From NCBI GenBank assembly GCA_003451595.1, contig DMDA01000092.1, forward strand, positions 38,874 to 54,763: a stretch of DNA of 15,890 bases. The letters are read 5' to 3'. The stretch comes from Chloroflexota bacterium. GTDB taxonomy: Bacteria; Chloroflexota; Anaerolineae; Caldilineales; Caldilineaceae. The position numbers and the translations under genes were made by a program. Position 1 is the stretch's first letter. Every line of letters starts with the position of its first letter. This document shows, in pieces, positions 1 through 7,236 of the stretch. The notes beneath the pieces were generated by a model. It had not been told where the DNA came from, ran no database searches, and saw nothing but the letters and a program-made list of their open reading frames with translations.

Positions 1-170
1 GGCCATCGCCGCCTACCAGCAAGCCTTGCAGGTGATGACCCGCCAGGCCATGCCGGTCGAGTGGGCGACTACCATGATGAACCTGGCGACCGCCTACTCT
101 GACCGCATTCGTGGCGACAAGGCGGAGAACATCGAGGCGGCCATCGCCGCCTACCAGCAAGTCTTGCAGG
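1..170 (+). repeat. Near-identical TPR-coding DNA repeat, 138-bp period
   Basis: Bases 1-32 and 139-170 are the same 32 bases except for one C/T difference, and they encode the same TPR helix (AIAAYQQ). The spacing is 138 bp, or 46 codons, one repeat unit. The rest of the two units has diverged. The array very likely continues to the left of the window. Confidence 0.85.
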
Positions 171-2335
171 AGGTGAAACGCGAGTCACTGCCGACAGACT
201 ACGTGCGCGCTACACGCGGGCTGGGGCGTGTTCTCTTCGAGCAGGCGCGCTACAGCGAAGCGATGGCGCACATGCAGGCTGTGCTGTCGACCGTCGAGGA
301 GATGTACGAAGCCGCACCGACGCCGACGTCGCGCCAGTCCTTGCTCCAGGAACTGGGCGACACGCCGCAGCGCCTGGCGTTCGCCCTCTGTCGCACCGAT
401 GGCGCCGACGGCAGCCGGCAGGCGGTGGTGGTGCTGGAACAGAATCGCGCCCGCTGGCTGCGCGAGGCGCTGGAGATGAGTTCGGCGCGACCCGCCGATG
501 TGCCCACCGCGCTGTGGTCAGCGTTTCAGACGCAGGCGCAACGGGTGCGTGAATTGCAGGCAGAGGCGCAGCTTCCTGACCATACGCCAGGGCGGCGCAC
601 CTTTTTGGCGCTTTCTGCGCTGCTGACGGCAGCACGCGCCGACCTGAGCGCCGCGGTCGACGCCATCCGCGCCGTTGCACCCGACTTCCTGCCCAAGCCA
701 ACCTTTGCGCAAATCCAGTCCGCCGCGCAGGATGGTCCCCTCGTCTACCTACTGGCAACCGCCGCAGGCGGGCTGGCGCTGATTGTGCATACAAACAACG
801 TATCCGCAGATTTCGCAGATTGCGCAGAGGACGGAGGCGGCAGCGTCGAAGCGGTGTGGCTGGACGGGCTGACCACGACGGAAATCAGCAAAATCCTCTA
901 CGACCAGGAAGGCGAAGCCGGCGGGCGCTATCTGCGCGGCGCGGCGGGCGGCGACCACGCTGCGCTGACCGCCACGCTGGCTTGGGCGCTGCCGCTGCTC
1001 GGCGCACGGCTGGCGCAGCCGCTGGCAGAACGGCTGGCCGCCCGCTATCCGCAGGGGACGCCGGTCACGCTCGTCGCCGCCAGCAACCTGGGGCTGCTGC
1101 CGCTGCACGCCGCGCCGGTCATGCTCGCCGGGCGCAGCGTGACGCTGCTCGATTTCTTTGGCGTGCGCTATGCGCCGTCGGCGACGGCGCTGCGGCGCCA
1201 CTCCGCCACGGGTCACACCTCGGCGACGGTCAGGCGTCCCACTGTCGTCGGCGTCGGCAATCCGCTGCCCGCGCCGGCGACCGGGCGCTGGGCACAGCAG
1301 CGCGTGGCAGACCTGCTCCCCGCGCTAGCCGCCATCGACGCCGACCGCCATCTGCTGCCCCTCTCCGACGACCTGCCGGCAGACGCCGCCGCCCCACTCC
1401 AGGCACTGCGCCGCCTACTGCTGGAGCGCTGGCGTGCGCTGCTGCGCAAACTCGAAGCACTCTCCACGCTGCCGACAGAAGAGATGGTGCGCACTGGCCA
1501 GCTCTATCAGGAACTGCTCCTGCTGCTCTCCTTCCTTCAGGCGGTCGAGACCGCGCCGCTGGCGGCTCAGGCGGCGGCGTTGGCGCAGCGCCTGCCCGCC
1601 TCGCTCGAAGCCGCCGAAGCCGAGGCGTACAGCGTGCGCGACCTGGTCGGTCGCGACAACGCCGACTTGCTCTTCAACCACGCCGCCACCGCTGCGGCGT
1701 TATGGGAACGGCTGCCCACGGCAACATGGCTGCACCTGGCTTGTCACGGCCGCTTCGACGTGCGCCAGCCGCTCGAGTCGGCGCTGCTGCTGGCGGAAGG
1801 GACGCAGATCACGCTGCGCGAACTGCTCGACCCGGCGCACGCCGCCGCGCTGCAGCAGGTGCGGCTGGCGTTTCTCTCGGCCTGTCAGACCGCAATCAGC
1901 GATTTCCGCAGCGCGCCCGAAGAGGTGGTCGGGCTGCCGGCGGCGCTGCTGCAAGCTGGCGTCCCGGCTGTGATCGGCACGCTCTGGCCCGTCAACGACC
2001 GCAGCACTGCCCTGCTCGTCAACCGCTTCTACGAACTGGCGCTCCACGGCGACGCCAGCCTCGATCTGCCGCCGCAGCCGCCGCTGCACGCACTGCGGCT
2101 GGCGCAGGCATGGCTGCGCGAGATCGACAACGACGGGCTGAAGCGCTATCTGGAGACGCATCGGTCGTTGTCCGCCGCGCCCGCCGCCGCCGGCGACCGC
2201 ATGTCGGGCATCCTCTACCGCGACGAGCAGCGCCGCATCCGCGACGCCCTGCAGCGCGGGCAAGGACACAAACATCCTTACGCTGAACCCTATCACTGGG
2301 CGCCCTTTGTGATCTATGGCGTGGGGCAGGGATAG
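2..2335 (+). CDS. TPR-CHAT domain protein (caspase-like protease), 5' end outside window
   Basis: The frame is open to the left edge, so the true start is missing; at least 777 residues are present. The first ~75 residues are TPR units of the AIAAYQQALQ type with a 46-residue period, followed by helical sequence. A C-terminal CHAT (Caspase HetF Associated with TPRs) domain follows. The catalytic His is in HLACHG (His codon 1745-1747) and the Cys in FLSACQT (Cys codon 1883-1885), so the protease dyad is intact. The end HWAPFVIYG is typical of the family. CHAT proteins are cysteine peptidases switched on by partner or sensor domains. Two oddities are a ~110-residue helical insertion inside the CHAT domain (about 1260-1600) and a 9-bp tandem repeat at 805-831. 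A second CHAT gene follows after 148 bases with no clear terminator, so co-expression is likely. Family assignment is confident; the cleaved target is unknown. Confidence 0.9.
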   Translation, partial: AIAAYQQALQVMTRQAMPVEWATTMMNLATAYSDRIRGDKAENIEAAIAAYQQVLQEVKRESLPTDYVRATRGLGRVLFEQARYSEAMAHMQAVLSTVEEMYEAAPTPTSRQSLLQELGDTPQRLAFALCRTDGADGSRQAVVVLEQNRARWLREALEMSSARPADVPTALWSAFQTQAQRVRELQAEAQLPDHTPGRRTFLALSALLTAARADLSAAVDAIRAVAPDFLPKPTFAQIQSAAQDGPLVYLLATAAGGLALIVHTNNVSADFADCAEDGGGSVEAVWLDGLTTTEISKILYDQEGEAGGRYLRGAAGGDHAALTATLAWALPLLGARLAQPLAERLAARYPQGTPVTLVAASNLGLLPLHAAPVMLAGRSVTLLDFFGVRYAPSATALRRHSATGHTSATVRRPTVVGVGNPLPAPATGRWAQQRVADLLPALAAIDADRHLLPLSDDLPADAAAPLQALRRLLLERWRALLRKLEALSTLPTEEMVRTGQLYQELLLLLSFLQAVETAPLAAQAAALAQRLPASLEAAEAEAYSVRDLVGRDNADLLFNHAATAAALWERLPTATWLHLACHGRFDVRQPLESALLLAEGTQITLRELLDPAHAAALQQVRLAFLSACQTAISDFRSAPEEVVGLPAALLQAGVPAVIGTLWPVNDRSTALLVNRFYELALHGDASLDLPPQPPLHALRLAQAWLREIDNDGLKRYLETHRSLSAAPAAAGDRMSGILYRDEQRRIRDALQRGQGHKHPYAEPYHWAPFVIYGVGQG
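805..831 (+). repeat. 9-bp tandem repeat inside the TPR-CHAT gene
   Basis: Three 9-bp units run CGCAGATTT, CGCAGATTG, CGCAGAGGA. They encode Ala-Asp-Phe, Ala-Asp-Cys and Ala-Glu-Asp steps in a segment just ahead of the CHAT core. The unit is AT-richer than the gene around it and looks like inserted simple sequence that kept the frame. Confidence 0.75.
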
Positions 2336-2427
2336 TGGCCAGCGCAAGGACGCCATCGAATATCGCAGGTCATCGCCTCTGGCGTGACAGGCGGCAAGGT
2401 GACGACGCCGCGTGACTAGCGGAGGGC

Positions 2428-2442
2428 GTCACGCCGGAGGCG
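2428..2442 (+). repeat. 15-bp direct repeat, left copy (upstream of second CHAT gene)
   Basis: GTCACGCCGGAGGCG is identical to bases 4520-4534. Extending both to 20 bases gives 18 matches. The two copies lie on either side of the second CHAT gene in the same orientation. Confidence 0.6.
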
Positions 2443-2483
2443 ATGACATACATTTGGGCGAGGGACTGCATGAGGAGGCAGCC

Positions 2484-4427
2484 ATGAATTCTTCCTACGT
2501 CACCGCGCTGCTTAAGCTGATGGACGACCTGCGCGCTGCGCTCGGCGCAGAGTACGACCGCCTGGCGCCAGCGCTGCAAACCTTACTCGATGCGTACTCT
2601 GCCGCATCCGACCGCGACGCCGAAGCATGGGCGGAAGTCGCGATCGAGACCTGGGTGGCGGAGCACGCGCCGGATGTAGATCGCGCCGTGCGCGTGCAGA
2701 TGGTGATCGACACGGCCGGGGCAGCGCCCCAATCGGGTGCTGCCGCAGAGCAGATGCCAGCATGGCTTCAGGACATCAGCGAACTCTCCAGCCGCACGGA
2801 TAGACCAATCGGTCAGATCATGCAGTCGATCGCTGCGAGCTTCGACACAGGGGGCGCCAATCCCCCAATCTCCAATTCCCCAATCTCCAATCTCCAATCT
2901 CCCAATCTCCAATCTCCCCGCGTCACCCGCTACACCGACATCGCCTGCCCCCGCCGGGTGTGGATCGGAGCGGAGCGGCTGGCGGTGGTGGTGCGGCTGA
3001 CGGTGGCGCCGCCCACGCGCAGCGCGGCGTTGCAGCAGTTCAGCGTGCGCGCCGACGCGCCGGTGCAGATTCGTCTCACCGCGCCCGCCTTCGACCTGCT
3101 CAACGCCGCCGACCAGGCGACGCCGATCCTGCCCGACGCCGACAGTCCGCCGGTGGTCTTCGATCTCAAGCCGCGCGTGGTGGGGCCAACGAGCCTGGTC
3201 TTCGACTTCCGGCAGGCGGGCAACCCGGTGGGAACGGCAGTGGCGCCCATCGAGATCACCAGCTACGAGGTGGTCGATGCGCCGGAGCGTCGCGGCGTCG
3301 CTGCGCTGCAACTGCCGGAAGGGATCGACCCGCCCGACCTGATTCTCACCATCCAGTACGACACAACCGGCGGCGCGCCGCGGCTGTTGATGACGCTGGA
3401 AGAGACGGCGGCGCACCGGCTGTCCACCTTTGATCCAGTGCCGCTGCGCAGCGACCCGGAGCACGCGGCGGCTGCGCTCTATGGCGACCTTACCAATCTG
3501 GCGGAACAGGCAGCCTACCATGCCGATGACGCCGCATTTCTGGCTGAACTCAACGACGCTGTGCAGCAGATCGGCTTTCGGTTGTGGAAGACGCTGATCC
3601 CGGCCGGTCTGAAGGAACTTTACCAGGCGCGCGTCGCAACCTGGGCGGACAAGACGTTACTGGTGGTCTCTGACGAACCGTATATCCCCTGGGAGCTGGT
3701 CTGGCCCTACAGCCAGGCGACGGGCGAGTGCGATGATGCGCCGTGGGCGGTGACGCTGCGGCTGCTACGCTGGCTGCGTCGCGACGCTGTGAGCACCGGC
3801 TATGCTGGTCCGCCTGCCGTGATTCCCCTGCGCCGGCTGGCGTGCGTTGCGCCCGACCACACCGGGTTGGCGCATCTGGTGGAGGAGCGCGACTTTCTGC
3901 GCGATCTACTGCACGCCCTCGCCCTCGATGATGTCAGCCCACCTGCAGCAGGGCGGCGTGCTGTGCTTGACTTGCTGCGCCAGGGCGGCTACGACTGGCT
4001 GCACATCGTCACGCACGGTGCGCCGCCCGACGCCGAGACTCCGCCTGGCGCCATCGAACTGGAAGATGCGCACCTGCTGCCCGGCGACCTGCTCGGTCCC
4101 CAGGTGGAGGGTTACATCTATCGGGTGCGACCGGGATTTGTGCTCAACATCTGTCATGGCGGGCGGCAGAGGTGGGGGCTAACGCAGCTCGACGGCTGGG
4201 CAAATGTGCTGATCGGCGCGGGGGCCGGGCTGGTGGCTGCGCCGCGCTGGGCCGTCACCGATCGCCAGGCGCTGGCGTTTGCCCAGAGCTTCTACCGCCA
4301 TTTGCTGGGGAATATGCCCGTAGCACAAGCCGTCCACGAAGCCCGCCGCGCCGCCTTTGCCGCTGGCGATCCAACCTGGCTGGCGTACAGCGTTTACGCG
4401 CATCCGCAGGCGCGCGCCAGCTATTGA
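2484..4427 (+). CDS. CHAT domain protein with helical N-terminus and beta-rich middle domain
   Basis: The ATG at 2484 has a strong Shine-Dalgarno (GAGGAGG, 2472-2478), which decides this start over an in-frame ATG at 2412; the product is 647 aa. Residues 1-~120 are helical and acidic, like a small effector-associated adaptor domain (inference). Residues 126-145 are a low-complexity linker made by a DNA repeat. Residues ~147-275 are beta-rich and I cannot name that domain. Residues ~380-640 form a CHAT domain with VSDEPYIPWELVW, then the catalytic His in IVTHGA (His511) and Cys in NICHGG (Cys557). It is a predicted cysteine protease with an intact dyad, downstream of a TPR-CHAT gene on the same strand. 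The N-terminal domain may recruit it to a partner that also carries that domain. No signal peptide is seen, so it is probably cytoplasmic. Confidence 0.88.
   Translation: MNSSYVTALLKLMDDLRAALGAEYDRLAPALQTLLDAYSAASDRDAEAWAEVAIETWVAEHAPDVDRAVRVQMVIDTAGAAPQSGAAAEQMPAWLQDISELSSRTDRPIGQIMQSIAASFDTGGANPPISNSPISNLQSPNLQSPRVTRYTDIACPRRVWIGAERLAVVVRLTVAPPTRSAALQQFSVRADAPVQIRLTAPAFDLLNAADQATPILPDADSPPVVFDLKPRVVGPTSLVFDFRQAGNPVGTAVAPIEITSYEVVDAPERRGVAALQLPEGIDPPDLILTIQYDTTGGAPRLLMTLEETAAHRLSTFDPVPLRSDPEHAAAALYGDLTNLAEQAAYHADDAAFLAELNDAVQQIGFRLWKTLIPAGLKELYQARVATWADKTLLVVSDEPYIPWELVWPYSQATGECDDAPWAVTLRLLRWLRRDAVSTGYAGPPAVIPLRRLACVAPDHTGLAHLVEERDFLRDLLHALALDDVSPPAAGRRAVLDLLRQGGYDWLHIVTHGAPPDAETPPGAIELEDAHLLPGDLLGPQVEGYIYRVRPGFVLNICHGGRQRWGLTQLDGWANVLIGAGAGLVAAPRWAVTDRQALAFAQSFYRHLLGNMPVAQAVHEARRAAFAAGDPTWLAYSVYAHPQARASY
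2857..2917 (+). repeat. CCAATCT-type simple repeat encoding a linker in the second CHAT gene
   Basis: CCAAT occurs eight times, starting at 2857, 2865, 2872, 2880, 2887, 2894, 2902 and 2909. The spacing mostly alternates between 7 and 8 bp, so two units make 15 bp. That is five codons, and it keeps the frame, giving pentapeptides NPPIS, NSPIS, NLQSP, NLQSP. The composition differs sharply from the flanking GC-rich coding sequence. Confidence 0.9.
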
Positions 4428-4519
4428 TCCTGTCGCGTCCCGGCGCGGAGCGGCGCCTTCGCAGGGTGCGGTGCGCCGCAGGTTCGGCTTCCAGCCGGAC
4501 GGTGCTGATCGGTCACGCT

Positions 4520-4534
4520 GTCACGCCGGAGGCG
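4520..4534 (+). repeat. 15-bp direct repeat, right copy (downstream of second CHAT gene)
   Basis: This is the second perfect copy of GTCACGCCGGAGGCG. The shorter word GTCACGC occurs here twice in a row (4512 and 4520) and twice more at 4656 and 4668. Confidence 0.6.
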
Positions 4535-4575
4535 GCGACCTACCGAGGTGGTTCCCCAGGCGCAGGCGTAGTGGT

Positions 4576-4605
4576 TTGCGGCGCAATGATGCAGCGTGCT
4601 ATACT
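4576..4605 (+). promoter_or_regulatory. Candidate sigma70-type promoter with extended -10
   Basis: TTGCGG at 4576-4581, an 18-bp spacer, and TATACT at 4600-4605 preceded by TG at 4597-4598 (extended -10). A transcript would start near 4612 and have a ~210-base leader before the binding-protein gene. The -35 matches only three consensus bases. Confidence 0.45.
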
Positions 4606-4623
4606 TTCTATACGGCATCTCAG

Positions 4624-4644
4624 CACGGATGACATATGTCCGTG
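4624..4644. promoter_or_regulatory. Operator-like inverted repeat downstream of the candidate promoter
   Basis: CACGGA (4624-4629) and TCCGTG (4639-4644) are perfect inverted arms 9 bases apart. Overlapping them is a perfect 10-bp palindrome, GACATATGTC (4631-4640). The site lies about 20 bases after the -10, where a bound repressor would block transcription. No regulator gene is present in the window. Confidence 0.45.
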
Positions 4645-4732
4645 TGTTGCCGACCGTCACGCCGACTGTCACGCGGTGTAGTGCAGCGTAAGTCAGCCCC
4701 CAGTCGCTTTCCACAGCTCGTTGAGAACTTGT

Positions 4733-4763
4733 TTGCCAGACGTTGTCCACGTGGCAATATAGA
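4733..4763 (+). promoter_or_regulatory. Inverted repeat TTGCCA/TGGCAA overlapping a second possible promoter
   Basis: TTGCCA (4733-4738) and TGGCAA (4752-4757) are perfect inverted arms with a 13-base spacer. TTGCCA could also serve as a -35, with TATAGA (4758-4763) as -10, but the 19-bp spacing is long. It could be an operator, a promoter, or both. Confidence 0.3.
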
Positions 4764-4822
4764 ACTGGTAAGCAAGTGTAATGCTACATCATTCCATTGT
4801 CGGTATTGAAAGGAGTTGTGCT

Positions 4823-6160
4823 GTGTCTCGCAACCTGTGGAAATTCCTCAATATGTTGCTGGTTGGCATCTTGTTGTTGGGGGTGGCCGGTTGTACGGCG
4901 CCGGTTGCGCCCGCTGCGCCGGCGCCTGCAGGGGGCGCGCCGGCTGCGGCCGCGCCGACCGGGCTGGAGGCGTGCCAGGGGCAAAATCTGGTGCTGGCCT
5001 CGATGACCGACCAATATGTGGCTGCGTTCCGGGCGCTTGTCCCCAAGTTCGAGGAGGCATCGGGCGCCACCGTCACGCTGGATGAGCTTGGCTATGTCGA
5101 TCTCTACCAGAAGCTAATTGCGGATTTTGTCGGGCATACCGGCAACTATGACCTGATGACGGTTGATATTGTGTGGTCAGGTGAATTTGGACAAAATGGT
5201 TACACCCTGCCGCTCGATGACTTCATGGCACGCGACGAGGCCGAACTGCAGCTGGATGATATTCTGCCCGTTGCATGGACGCTGGGCGAATGGCAGGGCG
5301 CACATGCGGCCTATCCGCTGGCGGGCTATGCCAACGTGTTGAATTATCGCAAAGACCTGCTGGCGCAGGCGGGCATCGAACCGCCCGCCACCCAGGAAGA
5401 ATTGCTGGCAGCGGCGCAGGCATTGACCGATCCCGCCGCCGGGGTGTATGGCATTGCCCTGCTCGGCGCCAAGGGGCCGGCGGTGGCGCAGGACTACATG
5501 GCGTGGGTGCAACAACACGGCGGGCGCATCCTGGATGACGCAGGCAAACCAGCGCTCAACACGCCAGAAAATGTTGAAATCCTGAAGTTCTTTGGCGAAT
5601 TGTTCAAGTACGCGCCGGATGGCGCCACCGACTATTGGTGGGATCAGCGTGAGACGGCCTTCCGTAACGGCAACGTCGCCATGATGGAAGGATGGAGCAT
5701 TGCCCGCGCTGGTTACGAGAACCCGGAAATCTCGACCGTGGTTGGCAAAGTGGACATCGCCGTTGCGCCGGTCAAGGCGGGGATGGAGCCGAAATATGGC
5801 TTTGGCGGCTGGGGCATCGGCATCAACGCCGACTCGACGCCGCAGGAGCAGGAGTGCGCCTGGCAGTTCATCAAGTGGCTGACCTCGCCTGAAATCCAGA
5901 AGGAGTGGCTGCGCAACGACGGTGCACCGATCCGCCGCAGCACGATGACCGATCCAGAGATCGTCGCTGAATATCCGTGGATGCCGGTGCTGCTGGAGTC
6001 CTTCGAGAAGGGCGACGGCGACTACCGCCCGCGCATTCCGCAGTATTCGATCATCCAGGACGCGTTGGGCACGCACGTCAACGCCTTCCTTGTTGGCGAG
6101 GAGACCGCGGAAGAGGCGCTGGCGGCCGCGCAGAAACAGGTCGAGGACAACTGGCAGTAG
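4823..6160 (+). CDS. ABC transporter solute-binding lipoprotein (family 1, sugar type)
   Basis: The start is GTG at 4823, chosen because AAAGGAG lies at 4809-4815, 7 bases ahead; the upstream ATG at 4781 would put extra residues before the signal peptide. The product is 445 aa. Residues 1-24 are a lipoprotein signal (positive Asn/Arg/Lys start, hydrophobic core, lipobox VAGC with Cys24), then an Ala/Pro linker. The mature part is a two-lobed family 1 binding protein: ELGYVDLYQKLIADF and ...YDLMTVDIVW near the N-lobe, GFGGWGIGIN and FIKWLTSPEIQKEWL in the C-lobe, as in binding proteins for sugars and sugar alcohols. It should sit outside the membrane and deliver ligand to the two permeases that follow. 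It is the first gene of the operon, with a strong hairpin after its stop. The ligand cannot be named from sequence alone. Confidence 0.92.
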   Translation: MSRNLWKFLNMLLVGILLLGVAGCTAPVAPAAPAPAGGAPAAAAPTGLEACQGQNLVLASMTDQYVAAFRALVPKFEEASGATVTLDELGYVDLYQKLIADFVGHTGNYDLMTVDIVWSGEFGQNGYTLPLDDFMARDEAELQLDDILPVAWTLGEWQGAHAAYPLAGYANVLNYRKDLLAQAGIEPPATQEELLAAAQALTDPAAGVYGIALLGAKGPAVAQDYMAWVQQHGGRILDDAGKPALNTPENVEILKFFGELFKYAPDGATDYWWDQRETAFRNGNVAMMEGWSIARAGYENPEISTVVGKVDIAVAPVKAGMEPKYGFGGWGIGINADSTPQEQECAWQFIKWLTSPEIQKEWLRNDGAPIRRSTMTDPEIVAEYPWMPVLLESFEKGDGDYRPRIPQYSIIQDALGTHVNAFLVGEETAEEALAAAQKQVEDNWQ

Positions 6161-6191
6161 CCATTCCTCGGCGACCACGAGCAACGGTAGG

Positions 6192-6228
6192 GCGCCTTCC
6201 CGGAAGCGCTGCGCTTTCGGGAAGGCGC
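6192..6228 (+). promoter_or_regulatory. Strong hairpin between binding-protein and permease genes
   Basis: Bases 6192-6207 pair with 6213-6228 over 16 bp, with one G-U pair (6203-6217) and a 5-base loop. It begins 31 bases after the binding-protein stop and is not followed by a T-run. In transport operons such hairpins typically stabilise the binding-protein mRNA or reduce read-through, so the binding protein outnumbers its permeases. That role is inferred here. Confidence 0.7.
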
Positions 6229-6290
6229 AGACAGAACTCAGGGGGCGGTTGTCGCCACGCCATCCCTTCACCACAGTTGGATTGACCCAC

Positions 6291-7226
6291 ATGACTGTCA
6301 TCCAGGAAAGACAAGTTGTTTCACGGCGCCGGTGGGGCGACGGGCTACGTCGGGCGCTGCGCGGCGAGGGCGCCTATCTGGCCATGCTGCTGCCCCTGCT
6401 GCTCTTTGTGGCGGCAATCGCCATCTACCCGCTTCTCTTTTCATTTCGCATTAGTCTGTTTAAGTATCGGCTGACCGATCCTAACCAGTTGCAGACCTTC
6501 GTCGGGCTGGACAACTACCTGCGCGCCTTCCAGGACCCCATCGTGCTGACCTCGTTGCGCGTGACGCTGATCTACGTGGCGGGCACCGTGCTGCTGGAGA
6601 TGGTGCTGGGGCTGGCGTTGGCGCTCCTGCTCGCTTCCGAAGGGCGCATGATTCGGGGTACGCGCGCCTTGTTGCTCTTGCCGATGGCGCTGCCGCCGTT
6701 AGTGGTGGGGCTGGTCTGGAAATCTCTCTACAACGCCGACTTTGGCGTTATCCCTTATTACTTGAAGGCGCTTGGCGTCGATGTGGGGCGCGGCCCATTG
6801 GCGGAGCTGGGCTGGGCGATGCCCGCAGTGATCTTGATCGATGTGTGGCAGTGGACGCCGCTGCTGATGATCATCTTTTTGGCCGGCCTGAAAAGCCTGC
6901 CCGTCGAGCCATACGAAGCTGCGTTTGCGGACGGCGCCACACGCTGGCAACGCTTCATCCACATCACTTTGCCGCTGCTCAAGCCGACCTTGCTGGTGGC
7001 GCTGCTGTTGCGCACAATGCAATCGTTCAAGGTCTTCGACGTGATTTATGCTACGACCGGCGGCGGCCCCGGCTCAGCGACAACCGTGCTCAACTTCCAT
7101 ATCTACACGGTGGGCATGACCTTCTTCGACATGGGCTACGCAGCGGCGCTTGCCAATGTGCTGCTGGTGATCATTGCGATCCTGTCGGTGCTCTACATCA
7201 TGATCCTGGAACGTCAGCAACTGTAG
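6291..7226 (+). CDS. ABC sugar transporter permease, MalF/UgpA type
   Basis: The product is 311 aa with a charged N-terminal tail, then six predicted membrane segments (first at about residues 29-50). The conserved cytoplasmic EAA loop is at residues ~206-232 (EPYEAAFADGATRWQRF, ITLPLLKP), which docks onto the ATPase. TTGGGPGSATT near residue 255 is typical of MalF-like permeases. The ATG at 6291 has no clear Shine-Dalgarno; a TTG at 6249 behind AGGGGG is an in-frame alternative. It forms the membrane channel with the permease encoded next, from which it is 10 bases apart. Confidence 0.93.
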   Translation: MTVIQERQVVSRRRWGDGLRRALRGEGAYLAMLLPLLLFVAAIAIYPLLFSFRISLFKYRLTDPNQLQTFVGLDNYLRAFQDPIVLTSLRVTLIYVAGTVLLEMVLGLALALLLASEGRMIRGTRALLLLPMALPPLVVGLVWKSLYNADFGVIPYYLKALGVDVGRGPLAELGWAMPAVILIDVWQWTPLLMIIFLAGLKSLPVEPYEAAFADGATRWQRFIHITLPLLKPTLLVALLLRTMQSFKVFDVIYATTGGGPGSATTVLNFHIYTVGMTFFDMGYAAALANVLLVIIAILSVLYIMILERQQL

Positions 7227-7236
7227 GTGACGCCCG

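Larger units (their letters stand above)
4428..4822. other. Non-coding region between the CHAT pair and the transport operon
   Basis: No convincing gene is seen in these 395 bases. After the CHAT stop there is a compact hairpin (4482-4489 with 4493-4500, loop TCC) but no T-run, so termination there is uncertain. Then come the direct-repeat copy, a candidate promoter, an operator-like inverted repeat and a second inverted repeat near 4745. The region is the likely control region of the eight-gene operon downstream. Confidence 0.7.

Noticed and set aside
820..2286. 488-codon + strand open frame inside the first CHAT gene
   Set aside because: Arg/Ala/Gly-rich translation with no domain, a shadow caused by high GC; the overlapping frame has a clear CHAT domain.
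2857..2917. CRISPR-like array
   Set aside because: Units of 7-8 bp with no spacers and no cas genes; a simple tandem repeat.
4450..4479. Terminator after the second CHAT gene (GCGGCGC/GCGCCGC)
   Set aside because: Loop of 16 bases and no T-run; too weak to call.
4428..4822. tRNA, riboswitch or small protein in the long leader
   Set aside because: No cloverleaf, recognised aptamer core or ORF with a ribosome site could be made out by eye; a covariance-model search would settle it.
5177..6301. 374-codon minus-strand open frame opposite the binding-protein gene
   Set aside because: Antisense shadow without recognisable domains or ribosome site.
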